Source: Reticulitermes speratus (lineage: Eukaryota; Arthropoda; Insecta; Blattodea; Rhinotermitidae). From it: a stretch of DNA of 64,000 nt. Positions 21,961 to 31,410 of the stretch are shown here, piece after piece. Location of the stretch: NCBI GenBank assembly GCA_021186555.1, contig JAJKFL010000002.1:27134001-27198000 (forward strand). The letters are read 5' to 3'. The position numbers were made by a program, and so were the translations under genes. The notes beneath the pieces were generated by a model. It made no database searches. It was not told the DNA's origin and saw only the letters and a program-made list of their open reading frames with translations. Position 1 is the stretch's first letter. The number at the start of each line of letters is the position of its first letter.

Positions 21961-23150
21961 TGACGGGACAAGCAATCGAGGTGTCGGAGGTATGCAGGCA
22001 GGCAGCGAGCGTTATCATGTAGTCGGGTGAAGGAAAGAAGTCGAGACCAAGCAAGGGAGGCCAGGCAAGTACAAGCAGAGTTTCAGACGTGGCGGGGAGG
22101 GAGCAAGGCAGGTAGGCAGTCGATGGCACGCAGACATGCAAGCGAGCGGAGCCATGTAAGCTGGCAGACAAGAAGGCGTGTCCAGGCGGAGTCTTAGACC
22201 GTCAGGCAGATGGTCAGCATGCAGGGCCAGGCTGGCAGGCGAAGCCAAGCAAGGCCAATCACACAGGTAGGCAGGCAGGCCAGTACTGGAGAGCAAGCAG
22301 GTGAAACCATCCGGAGCTGTGCCTGTAAACGCTACAGGCATGTAAGCCAGGCCAGTCATAGACGTACAAGAAACCAGGCAGGCAGAGACATGTGTCCAGG
22401 CGAAGCTAGGCAGGTGGGCAAAGGAGGCCAGAGAGGCGGATAGGTGAAAGCGATAAGGCAGGTAGACGGCAACAGGCGGGCAGGATGAGACAGGAATGGC
22501 CAGGCACACTTTGAAGCGTGGTTAGAAATGGCCAAGGAAAACAAGCAGGCGAGGCCAGGTTAGCTGTCTGACGGGATTAGGCAAGCTAGGCGAAGCGTGC
22601 ATGCAGGAAAGACCAGGGAAGTTATAGCTATGCCAGTGAGGCCGGCGATGCCAGGATAGGCTACGCGACGGTAGTCCAAGCCAGGAAATGCGAGGCCATA
22701 GAAGCAAGGTTAGGCAAGCAGGAGACACTGAGGCAGGGTAAGAAAGGGAGCTAGTTCTCGGAGGCAGGCAGGCTTGGCCCGGCGAGATAAGGCAAGCAGG
22801 CAGGCGAGGAGAGCGTTGTATGCAAGGTCAGGCAATTTGGCAGACGACGCTAGGCCGCCAGGCACACAAAGCCACAGTGCATGTGAAAATATGGGAAGCC
22901 AACCTGTCAGGTTTGGACAGACGAGGCCAGACACGTAGGCTCGCGAGACAATGGCAGTCACGTAGACAGGCGAGAGCACGCAGACAGGCATGCAGGTAGG
23001 TAGGCAGGCAGGCAGCCTTGATGTGTAAGGTAGACGAGGCTAGGCAGGCAGGATGCAGGCAACAATGCAGGCAGGCGAGGCAACGCAGCGTGAGACGGAA
23101 GATATGTATTAATGCGAGGTAACGCTGTCAGACAGACGCCAGGAATGAAG
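21961..23150. repeat. GGCA/CAGG-rich low-complexity block at the array edge
   Basis: About 1.2 kb of irregular 4-5 bp purine-rich repeats (GGCAGGCAGG, CAGGCGAAG and similar) on the plus strand. The complement is pyrimidine-rich, which gives long stop-free minus-strand frames. It is not organised like the 51- or 76-bp repeats. It marks the change from AT-rich chromosomal DNA to the rDNA-derived array. Confidence 0.8.
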
Positions 23151-23154
23151 CAGG

Positions 23155-23437
23155 CGTAGACAGGAATATTTTCAAAGACATGCAGGCTCGTGGTAGGAGG
23201 TCATAACTGCCTCGGAATTTTTTCAGACATGCAGGCTCTGTCTCGTAGGACATACCGCCTCGAATATATTCAAAGACATGCAGGCTCGTGGTAGGAGGAC
23301 ATACATGCCTCGGAATCTTTTCAACGTGTTGCCGGCTCGTGGTAGGAGGACATACTGGCTTCGGAATATTTTCAAAGTGCTGGCGGCTCGTGGTTGGAAG
23401 GCATACGTGCCTCGGAATATTTTCAATGTGTTGCCGT
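23155..23437 (+). repeat. 51-bp repeat block, + orientation
   Basis: About five diverged units of the type AATATTTTCAAAGACATGCA-GGCTCGTGGTAGGAGGACAT. Their orientation is opposite to the 18S fragment that follows, unlike every other 51-bp block in the window, so an inversion breakpoint lies at its right edge. Confidence 0.85.
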
Positions 23438-23538
23438 TTCAATGCGTAAGGTTGGTCCCACTACAACGCGAGAGTTTGAAGATATTCCGAGGCAGGAATG
23501 TTCTCCTAACACGAGCCTGCATGCCTTTGAAAATATCA
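23438..23538 (-). repeat. 51-bp repeat remnant, - orientation
   Basis: It begins TTGGTCCCACTACAACGCGA, a non-repeat stretch also found at 25893 and inverted at 29960. It then holds one 51-bp unit that runs into the 18S fragment. Confidence 0.75.
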
Positions 23539-23710
23539 GCATGTATTAACTCTAGAATTACCACAGTTATACAAGTAACTGTCCAACATCTAAGGAACCA
23601 TAACTGATTAAATCAGCCATTCGCTGTTTCAACTTAATGTGGCTTGCACTGAGACATGCATGACATAATATTTGAGAAAAGCATATGACTAATGGCAGGA
23701 TCAACCAGGG
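23539..23710 (-). pseudogene. 18S rRNA 5'-end fragment A
   Basis: The minus strand starts CCCTGGTTGATCCTGCCA and ends TTAATACATGC, which covers roughly the first 170 nt of 18S rRNA. The short leader GAACTCGCACCGCAGTGACG precedes it (plus-strand 23711-23731), as in the other copies. It lacks everything downstream, so it cannot give a functional rRNA. Confidence 0.93.
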
Positions 23711-23738
23711 AACCGTCACTGCGGTGCGAGTTCCTGTC

Positions 23739-25580
23739 TTCCTTTCATCGGCGTGGGCTCAGACACTGTGGTGGAGGGCCAATAGGCAAGGGCGTTGGTC
23801 TGGTCTCGCCCCTGTTCCTTTGGTAGGCGTGGGCACAGACACTGTGCTGCCGGGCCGATAAGCAAGGGGGTTGGTCTGGCCTAGCCCCTGTTCCTTTAGT
23901 CGGTGTGGGCACAGTCACACTGATCGCGGGCCGATAGAAAAGGGTGTTGGTCTGGTCTCGCCTCTGTTTTTTCGGTCGGCGTGGGCTCAGTCACTGTGGT
24001 GGCGGGACGATAGGCAAAGGACTTGTTCAGGACACGCCTCTGATCATTTGGTCGGCGTGGGCTCAGTCACTATGGTGGCGGACCGATAGGCAATGGCGCT
24101 TGTCTGGCCTCGCCTGTGTACCATTGGTCGGCGTGAGCACAGTCACTGTGGGGGCGGGCCGATAGGCAAGGACGTTGGTCGGGTCTCGCCTCTATTTCAT
24201 TGGTCGGCGTGGGCTCATTCACTGTGGTGGCGGGCCGATAGGCAAAGGCGATGGTCTGGTCTCGCCCCTGATCGCTTGGTCGACGTGAGCTCAGTCACTG
24301 TGGTGGCGGGCTTATAGGCAAGGGCGCTAGACTGGTCTCGCTTCTGTTCCTTTGTTCGGCATCATCTCAGTCACTGTGGTGGCGGGTCGATTAGCAACGC
24401 TGTTAGTCTGGTATCCCCTCTGTTCCTTTGGTCGTCGTGGGCTCAGTCACTGTGGTGGCGACCAATAGGCAACGGTGTTGGTCTGATCTCGCCTCTGTTC
24501 CTTTGGTCGGCTTGGGCTCAGTCACTGTGGTGGCGGGTAAATAGGCAACGGAGTTAGTCTGGTCTCGCATCTGTTCCGTTTGACAGAGTGGGCTAAGTCA
24601 CTGTGGTGGCGGGCCGATAGGCAACGACGTTGGTCTGGTCTCGCCTCTGTTCCTTTGTTCGGCGTGGGCTCAGTCACTGTCCTGTCTGGCCGATAGGCGA
24701 GGGCGTTGTTCTGGTCTCGCCTCTGTTACTTTGGTCGGCTAGGGCTCATTCACTGTGCTGGCGGGCCGATAGGCAAGGACGTTGTTCTGGTCTCTCCTCT
24801 CTTCCTTGGTCGGCGTGGGCTCAGTCACTGTCGTGGCGGGCCGATAGAGAAGGGCGTTGGTCAGGTATCGCCTCTGTTCCTTTGGTCGCCGAGGGATCAT
24901 TCACTGTGCCGTCGGGCCGATAAGCAAGGGCGTTGGTCTGGTCGCGCCTCTGTTCCTTGGTCGGCGTGGGCTCAGTCACTGAAGGTGCCGGGCCTATAGG
25001 CAAAGGCTTTGGTCTGGTCTCGTTCGCGTTCCTTTGGACGGCGTGGGCTGAGTCACTGTGGTGGCGGGTCGATAGGCAATGGCGCTGTTCTGGTCTCGCC
25101 TCTGTTCCGTTGGTCGGCGTGGGCTCATTGACTGTGGTGGCGGGCCGGTAGGCAAGGGCGTCGGTCTGGTCTCGCCTCTGTTCCTCTGGACGACGTGGGC
25201 TCAGGCATTGTGGTGGCGGGCCGATAGGCAAGAGCGTTGTTCTGATTTTGCCCCTGTTCCTTTGTTCGTCGCGGACTCAGTCACTGTGGTGGCTGGCCGG
25301 TGGGCAAGAGCGTTGTTCTGCTCTGACCACTGTTCCTTTGGTCGTCGTGGGCTGTCACTGTGGTGACAGGTCGATAGACAAGGGCGTTGGTCAGGTATCG
25401 CCTCTGTTCCATTGGTCGGCGTGAGTACAGTCACTGTGGTCGCGGGCCTTTAGGCAAGGGCGTTGTTCTGTTCTCGCCTCTGTTTCTTTGGTCGGCGTGT
25501 GTTCAATCACTGTGGTTGCTGGCCGTTAGGCAACGGCGTTGGTCTGCTCTCGCCTCTGTTCCTTTGGTCGGATATGCAAG
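23739..25580 (-). repeat. 76-bp array, subfamily 1
   Basis: About 24 head-to-tail units with the plus-strand form GGGCTCAGTCACTGTGGTGG-CGGGCCGATAGGCAAGGGCG-TTGGTCTGGTCTCGCCTCTG-TTCCTTTGGTCGGCGT. The period is exactly 76 (for example 23998 to 24074). In the sense of the 18S pieces the array lies upstream of fragment A, like an intergenic-spacer subrepeat array. Confidence 0.93.
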
Positions 25581-25830
25581 GGCGTTGGTCTGGTCTTGCA
25601 TCTCCACTGTCTCAGTCTCTCGTCCTACTGAAGTATCAAATGAACCGTCTTGAAACGAGGCGGGAGCGGGTAGCGAGCAGAGGCCGATCTTGCACCAGAC
25701 GATGGAGCGCTGAGCGGATGCGAGTCTCAGCATTCGTCCACCACCAGGCAATAGGGGTTTATTCATATTTAATGGAAGGCCGAAATCATCTCGGTTGGAG
25801 CAGCAGCGAATATACCCCGAATGAAGGGCC
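25581..25830 (-). repeat. ETS-like module 1
   Basis: Non-repetitive block shared with five other places. Plus-strand landmarks are CACTGTCTCAGTCTCTCGTC, GGCGGGAGCGGGTAGCGAGC, CCACCACCAGGCAATAGG and GAAATCATCTCGGTTGGAGC. It always lies between a 51-bp block and a following 18S fragment or 76-bp array, so I call it external-transcribed-spacer-like. That function is inferred from position only. Confidence 0.75.
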
Positions 25831-26038
25831 CGTTCATCGAGTATATCCTACTAACACGAGACGCCGACACAAAATATTCGGAGGCAGCCTAATGTTGGTC
25901 CCACTACAACGCGCGGGCGACACTTGGAAAAACTTTCGAGGCAGGTATATCCTCCTACCACGAGCCGGTAACAGTTTGAAGATACTCCGAGACAGGAATG
26001 TTCTCCTACCACGAGCCTGCGTGCCTTTGAAAATATCA
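25831..26038 (-). repeat. 51-bp repeat block
   Basis: About three diverged units plus the interposed CCACTACAACGCGCGGGCGA stretch, directly 3' (in 18S sense) of fragment B. Confidence 0.8.
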
Positions 26039-26210
26039 GCATGTATTAACTCTAGAATTACCACACTTATCCAAATAACTGTCCACCATATATGGTATCA
26101 TAACTGATTAAATCAGACATTTGCTGTTTCACTTTAATGTGGCTGGCAGTGAGACATGCATGAATTAATTTTTGAGACAAGCATACGACTCTTGGCAGGA
26201 TCAACCAGGG
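26039..26210 (-). pseudogene. 18S rRNA 5'-end fragment B
   Basis: Same extent and end points as fragment A. It carries private changes, such as GTCGTATGC for GTCATATGC. Confidence 0.93.
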
Positions 26211-26237
26211 AACCGTCACTGCGGTGCGAGTTCCTCT

Positions 26238-26780
26238 GTTTTTTGGTCGGCGTGGGCTCAGTCACTGTGGTGGCGGAACGATAGGCAAAGGCCTTTTTAA
26301 GGTCTCGCCTATGATCTTTTTGTCGGCGTGGGCACAGTCACTATGGTGGCGGGCCGATAGGCAATGACGTTTGTCTGTCCTCGCCTGTGTTCCGTTGGTC
26401 GTCGTGGGTTCAGTCACTGTGGGGGCGGGCCGACAGTCAAGGGCGTTGGTCTGGTTTCGTCTCTATTTCATTGGTCGGCGTGGGCTCATTCACTGTGTTG
26501 GCGGGCCTATAGGCAAGGGCGCTGGTCTGGTCTCGCTTCTGTTCCTTTGTTCGGCGTCATCTCAATCACTGTTGTGGTGGTCCGATAGGCAAAGGCGTTG
26601 GTCTGGTCTCGCCTCTGTTACTTTGTTTGGCGTGGGCTCAGTCACTATGGTGGCGTGCCGAAAGGCAAGGGCGTTGATCTGGTTTCGCCTCTATTCCTAT
26701 GGTCGGCGTGGCTCAGTCATAGTGGTGGCAGGCCGATAGGTAAGGGTGTTGGTATGGTCTCGTCTCGCCGCTGTTCCGAA
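26238..26780 (-). repeat. 76-bp array, subfamily 1
   Basis: About seven units, ending at a strand switch where CTGTTCC (26771-26777) meets GGAACAG (26785-26791). Confidence 0.9.
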
Positions 26781-26784
26781 CAAA

Positions 26785-29630
26785 GGAACAGAGGACAGCA
26801 GACCAACGCCGTTATCTATCTGCCCACCACCACAGTGAATGAGCCCACGCCGACCAAAGGAACAGAGGCGTGACCAGGCCAAAGCCCATGCCAATCGGCC
26901 CGCCACAACAGTGATTGAGCACACGCCAACCAAAGGAACAGAGGCGAGAAAAGACCAACGCAATTTCTTATCGGCCCGCCACCACAGTGAATGAGCCCAC
27001 TCCGACCAAAGGAACAGAGGCGAGACCAGACCAACGCCATTGCCTATCAGCCGGCAACCACAGTGAATGTGACCACGCTGACCAAAGGAACAGGGGCGAG
27101 ACCAGACCAACGCCATTGCCTATTGGCCCTCCACCATAGTGACCCAGTCCACGCCGACAATAGTAACAGAGGCGAGACCAGACCAAAGCCCTTGACTTTC
27201 GGCCACGCCCACCAAAGGAACAAAAGCGAGGCCAGAACAACGCTGTTGCCTATCGGCCCGCCACTACAGTGACTGAGCCCACGCCGACCAAAGGAACAGA
27301 GGCGAGACAAGACCAACGCCCTTGCCAATCGGCCCGCCACCTCACTGTCAGAGCCAAAGCCAAACAAAGTATCAGAGGCGAGTCCAGACCAACACCCTTG
27401 CTTCTCGAACCACCACCACAGTGAATGTGCCCACGCTGACCAAAGGAACAGGGGCGAGACCAGACCAACGCCATTGCCTATTTGCCCTCCAACATAGTGA
27501 CCCAGCCCACGCCGACAATAGGAACAGAGGCGAGACCAGACCAAAGAACTTGTCTTTCGGCCCGCCACCACAGTGACTGAGGCCACGCCGTCAAACGGAA
27601 CAGAGGCGAGACCAGACCAACGCCCTTGCCTATTGGCCCGCCACCTCACTGTCAGAGCCAACGCCGAACAAAGTATTAGAGGCGAGTCCAGACCAACGCC
27701 CTTGCTTCTCGGCCCACCACCACAGTGAATGAGCCAACGCCGACCAAAGGAACAGATGCGAGACCAGACCAACGCCATTGCCTATTGGCCCGACACCACA
27801 GTGACTGAAACCACGGCGACCAAAGGAACAGAGGCGAGACCAGACCAACGCACTTGCCTATCGGCCCGCCACCACACTGTCTGAGCCCACGCCGACTAAA
27901 GTATCAGAGGCGAGACCAGACCAACGCCTTTGCTTATCGGCCCGCCACCACAGTGAATGAGCCCACGCCGACCAAAGGAACAGAGGCGAGACAAGACCAA
28001 CGCCCTTGCCAATCGGCCCGCCACCTTACTGTCAGAGCCAACGCCAAACAAAGTATCAGAGGCGAGTCCAGACTAACGCCCTTCCTTCTCTGCCCACCAC
28101 CACAATGAATGTGCCCACGCTGACCAAAGAAACAAGGGAGAGACCAGACCAACGCCATTGCCCATTGGCCCTCCACCATGGTGACCCAGCCCACGCCGAC
28201 AATAGGAACAGAGGCGAGACCAGACCAAAGAACTTGACTTTCGGCCCGCCACCACAGTGACTGAGGCCACGCCGTAAAGAGGAACAGAGGCGAGACCAGA
28301 CCAACGCCCTTGCCTATTGGCCCGCCACCTCACTGTCAGAGCCAACGCCGAATAAGGTATTAGACGCGAGTCCAGACCAACGCCCTTGCTTCTCGGCCCA
28401 CCACCACAGTGAATGAGCCCACGCCGACCAAAGGAACAGATGCGAGACCAGCCCAACGCCATCGCCTATTGGCCCGCCACCACAGTGACTGAAACCACGG
28501 CGACCAAAGGAACAGAGGCGAGACCAGACCAACGCACTTGCCTATCGGCCCGCCACCACACTGTCTGAGCCCACGCCCACCAACGTATCAGAGGCGAGAC
28601 CAGACCAACGCCCTTGCTTATCGGCCCGCCACCACAGTGAATGAGCCCACGCCGACCAAAGGAACAGAGGCGAGACAAGAACAACGCCGTTGCCTATCGG
28701 CCCGCCACCACAGTGACTGAATCCACAACGCCCAAAGGAACAGTGACGAGACAAGACCCACACCCTTGCCTATCGTGCCGCCACCACAATGTGTAAGCCC
28801 ATGTCGAACATAGGATCGAGGCAAGACCATACCAACGGCTTTGCCTATCGGCCCGCTACCAGTGACTGAACACACGCCGACCAAAGGAACAGAGGCGAGA
28901 CTAGCCCAACGCCATTGCCTATCGGCCCGCCGCCACAGTGTCTCAGTCCCCGCCTACCAAAGGAACAGAGGCGAGACCAAAACAAAGCCCTTCCCTTTCG
29001 GCCCGCCACAACAGTGATTGAGCACACGCCAACGAAAGGAACAGAGGCGAGTCCAGACCAACGCAATTGCCTATCGGCCCGCCACCACAGTGAATGAGCC
29101 TACTACGACCAAAGGAAAAGAGGCGAGACCAGAACAACGCCTTTGCCAATCGGCCCACCACCACAGTGATTCAGCTCACTCCGTCCAAAGGAAGAAGGGC
29201 GAGACCAGGTCAACGCCCTTGACTATCGACCCGCCACCACAGTGATTGAGCCGACGCCGACCAAAGTAACAAAAACGCGACCAGACCTACGCTTTTGTCT
29301 ATCGGCCCGACACCACAGTAACTGAGCACTCACCAACCAATGGAACAGAGGCGTGACCAGACCAACGCCCTTGCCTATGGGCCCGCCACTAAAGTGACTC
29401 AGCCCACGCCGACCAAAGGAACAGAGGTGAAACCAGACCAACGCCCTTGCTAATCGGCCCGCCACCACAGTGACTGAGCCCACGCCGACCAAAGGAACAG
29501 AGGCCAGACCAGTCCATCGCCTTTGCCTAACGGCCCGCGACCACAGTGACTGAGCCCATGCCGACCAAAAGAACAGAGGCGTTACCTGACCAACGCTCTT
29601 GCTTATTGACCCGCCACAAAAGTGACAGCC
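26785..29630 (+). repeat. 76-bp array, subfamily 1, with a 684-bp higher-order duplication
   Basis: About 37 units in the opposite orientation to the preceding block. Within it, a nine-monomer segment beginning at 27322 recurs at 28006, exactly 684 bp later, with shared variants such as CACTGTCAGAGCCAACGCC. The array leads straight into 18S fragment C. Minus-strand frames of up to 243 codons are stop-poor by-products. Confidence 0.92.
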
Positions 29631-29662
29631 CACGCAGAGGAACTCGCACCTCTGTGACGGAT

Positions 29663-29834
29663 CCCTGGTTGATCCTGCCAGTTGTCATATGCTTGTCTCA
29701 AATATTATGTCATGCGTGTCTCAGTGCAAGCCACATTAACTTCAAACAGCGAAGTGCTGATTTAATCAGTTATGGTTCCTTGGATGGTGGGCAGTTACTC
29801 GGATGACTGTGGTAATTCTAGAGCTAACACATGC
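29663..29834 (+). pseudogene. 18S rRNA 5'-end fragment C
   Basis: Starts CCCTGGTTGATCCTGCCAGT and ends GAGCTAACACATGC. The middle is more altered than in other copies (AACTTCAAACAGCGAAGTGC where GGTGAAACCGCGAATGGC is expected). Confidence 0.93.
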
Positions 29835-30035
29835 TGATATATTCAAAGGCATGCCGGCTCGTGGTAGGAGGACATAACTACCTCATAATATTTTCAAAGT
29901 GATGCCGGCGCATGGTAGGAGGAAATAGCTGCCTCGAAAGTTTTACCTTGTGTCGCCCGCGCGTTGTAGTTGGACCAAATTTAGGCTGCCTCGGAATATT
30001 TTAAATGTTGGCGCCTCGTGTTAGTAGGATATACT
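29835..30035 (+). repeat. 51-bp repeat block
   Basis: Three to four diverged units, including the CGCGCGTTGTAGTTGGACCA variant shared with the block beside fragment B. Confidence 0.8.
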
Positions 30036-30365
30036 GACCGAAGGGGCGCGGCATTTGGGGTATATACGCTGCTGCTCCAACCGCGATGAATTCGTTCTTC
30101 TCTGAAATATGAATAAACCCCTATTGCCAGGTGGTGGACGAATGCTTAGACTACCCTCTGCTCAGCGCTCCTTAGTCTGGTGCCACATCGGCCTCTGCTC
30201 GCTACCCGTTCCCGCCTCGGTTCACGACGGTTCATTTGATACTTCAGTAGGACGAGAGACTGAGACAGTGGAGAAGACCCGGTGTACTGGTCCACCCTCA
30301 TAGCAATGTCGGGGCCAAATGCCTTCGGGCGGTCCTGATGAGAAACTCGCACCGCAGTGACTGTT
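30036..30365 (+). repeat. ETS-like module 2
   Basis: Contains ATGAATAAACCCCTATTGCC, GGTGGTGGACGAATGC, CCCGCCTCGGTTCACGACGG and GAGACTGAGACAGTGGAGAA in that order, then CTCGCACCGCAGTGACTG just before fragment D. It joins a 51-bp block to an 18S fragment. Confidence 0.78.
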
Positions 30366-30537
30366 CCCTCGTTGATCCTGCAAGTAGTCATATGCTTGTC
30401 TCAAAGATTAAGTCATGCATGTCTCAGTGCAAGCCACATTAAGGTGTAACCGCGAAGGGCTCATTATTTCAGTTATGGTTCTTTTGATGGTGTACAGTTA
30501 CTTAGATAACTGTGGTAATTCTAGAGCTAATACATGC
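30366..30537 (+). pseudogene. 18S rRNA 5'-end fragment D
   Basis: One of the better preserved copies: GTCATATGCTTGTCTCAAAG and CTGTGGTAATTCTAGAGCTA are intact. It is followed by only about 45 bp of a 51-bp unit, fused directly to the 76-bp array (30538-30585). Confidence 0.94.
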
Positions 30538-30585
30538 TAATATTATCGAATACATGCAGGCTCGTGGTAGGAGGACATACCACAG

Positions 30586-31410
30586 TGGCTGTGCTCACGA
30601 CGAACACAGGAACAGAGGCGGGACCAGACCAACGCCATTGCCTTTCGGCCCGCCACCACAGTGATTGTGCCCACGCCGAACAAAGGAAAAGAGGCGACAA
30701 CAGAGGAACGCCCTTGCCTATCGGCCAGCCACCACATTGAATGAGCCCACGCCGACCAAACGAACGAAGGCGAGAAAGGACCAACGCCATTGCCTATCGG
30801 CCCGTCAACACACTAACTCAGCCCACGCCGACCAAAGGAACAGATGCGAGAGCAGACCAACGACGTTGCCTATCGGCCCGCCACCACAGTGTCTGAGATC
30901 ACGCCAACCAAAGGATCAGAGGTGAGACCAGACCAACGCCCTTGCCTATCGGGGCGCCACAACAGTGAATGAGCCCACTACGACCAAAGAACTGAGGCAA
31001 GACCAGAACAACGCCATTGCCTAACGGCCCGCGACTAGTGATTGAGCCCACGCCGACCAAAGGAACAGAGGCGATACCTGACAAACGCCCTTGCCTATCG
31101 ACCCGCCACCACAGTGACAGCCCACGCCGACCAAAGGAACAGAGGTGAGACCAGAACAACGCTCATGCCTATGGGCCAGCCACCACAGTGATTGAGTCCA
31201 CGTCGACCGAAGGAACAGAGGCTAGACCAGACCAACGCCCATGCCAAAAGACCCGCGACGACAGTGACTGTGCCCATGCCGACCAAAGGAGCAGAAGCTA
31301 GACCAGAACAACGCCCTTGCCTGTCGGCCCGCGACCACAGTGTCTGTGCCCACGCCGACCAAAGGACAGAGGCTAGACCAGACCAACGCCGTTACATAAC
31401 GGCCCGCCAC
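30586..31410 (+). repeat. 76-bp array, subfamily 1
   Basis: About 11 units, passing gradually into subfamily 2 near 31.4 kb. Confidence 0.9.

Noticed and set aside
22015-22509. 164-codon minus-strand frame in the GGCA-rich block
   Set aside because: The complement is pyrimidine-rich low-complexity DNA, which avoids stop codons. The protein is Pro/Ser/Ala/Cys/Leu-rich without a domain.
27047-27778. 243-codon minus-strand open frame and many 70-215-codon frames from 23.7 to 64 kb
   Set aside because: They lie in 76-bp tandem repeats on both strands and in several frames, with repeating residues (SRLCSFGRRGL, ATTVTEPTPTKRTEA types). Few stop codons in the GC-rich monomer explain them; no domain, intron pattern or consistent start supports a protein.
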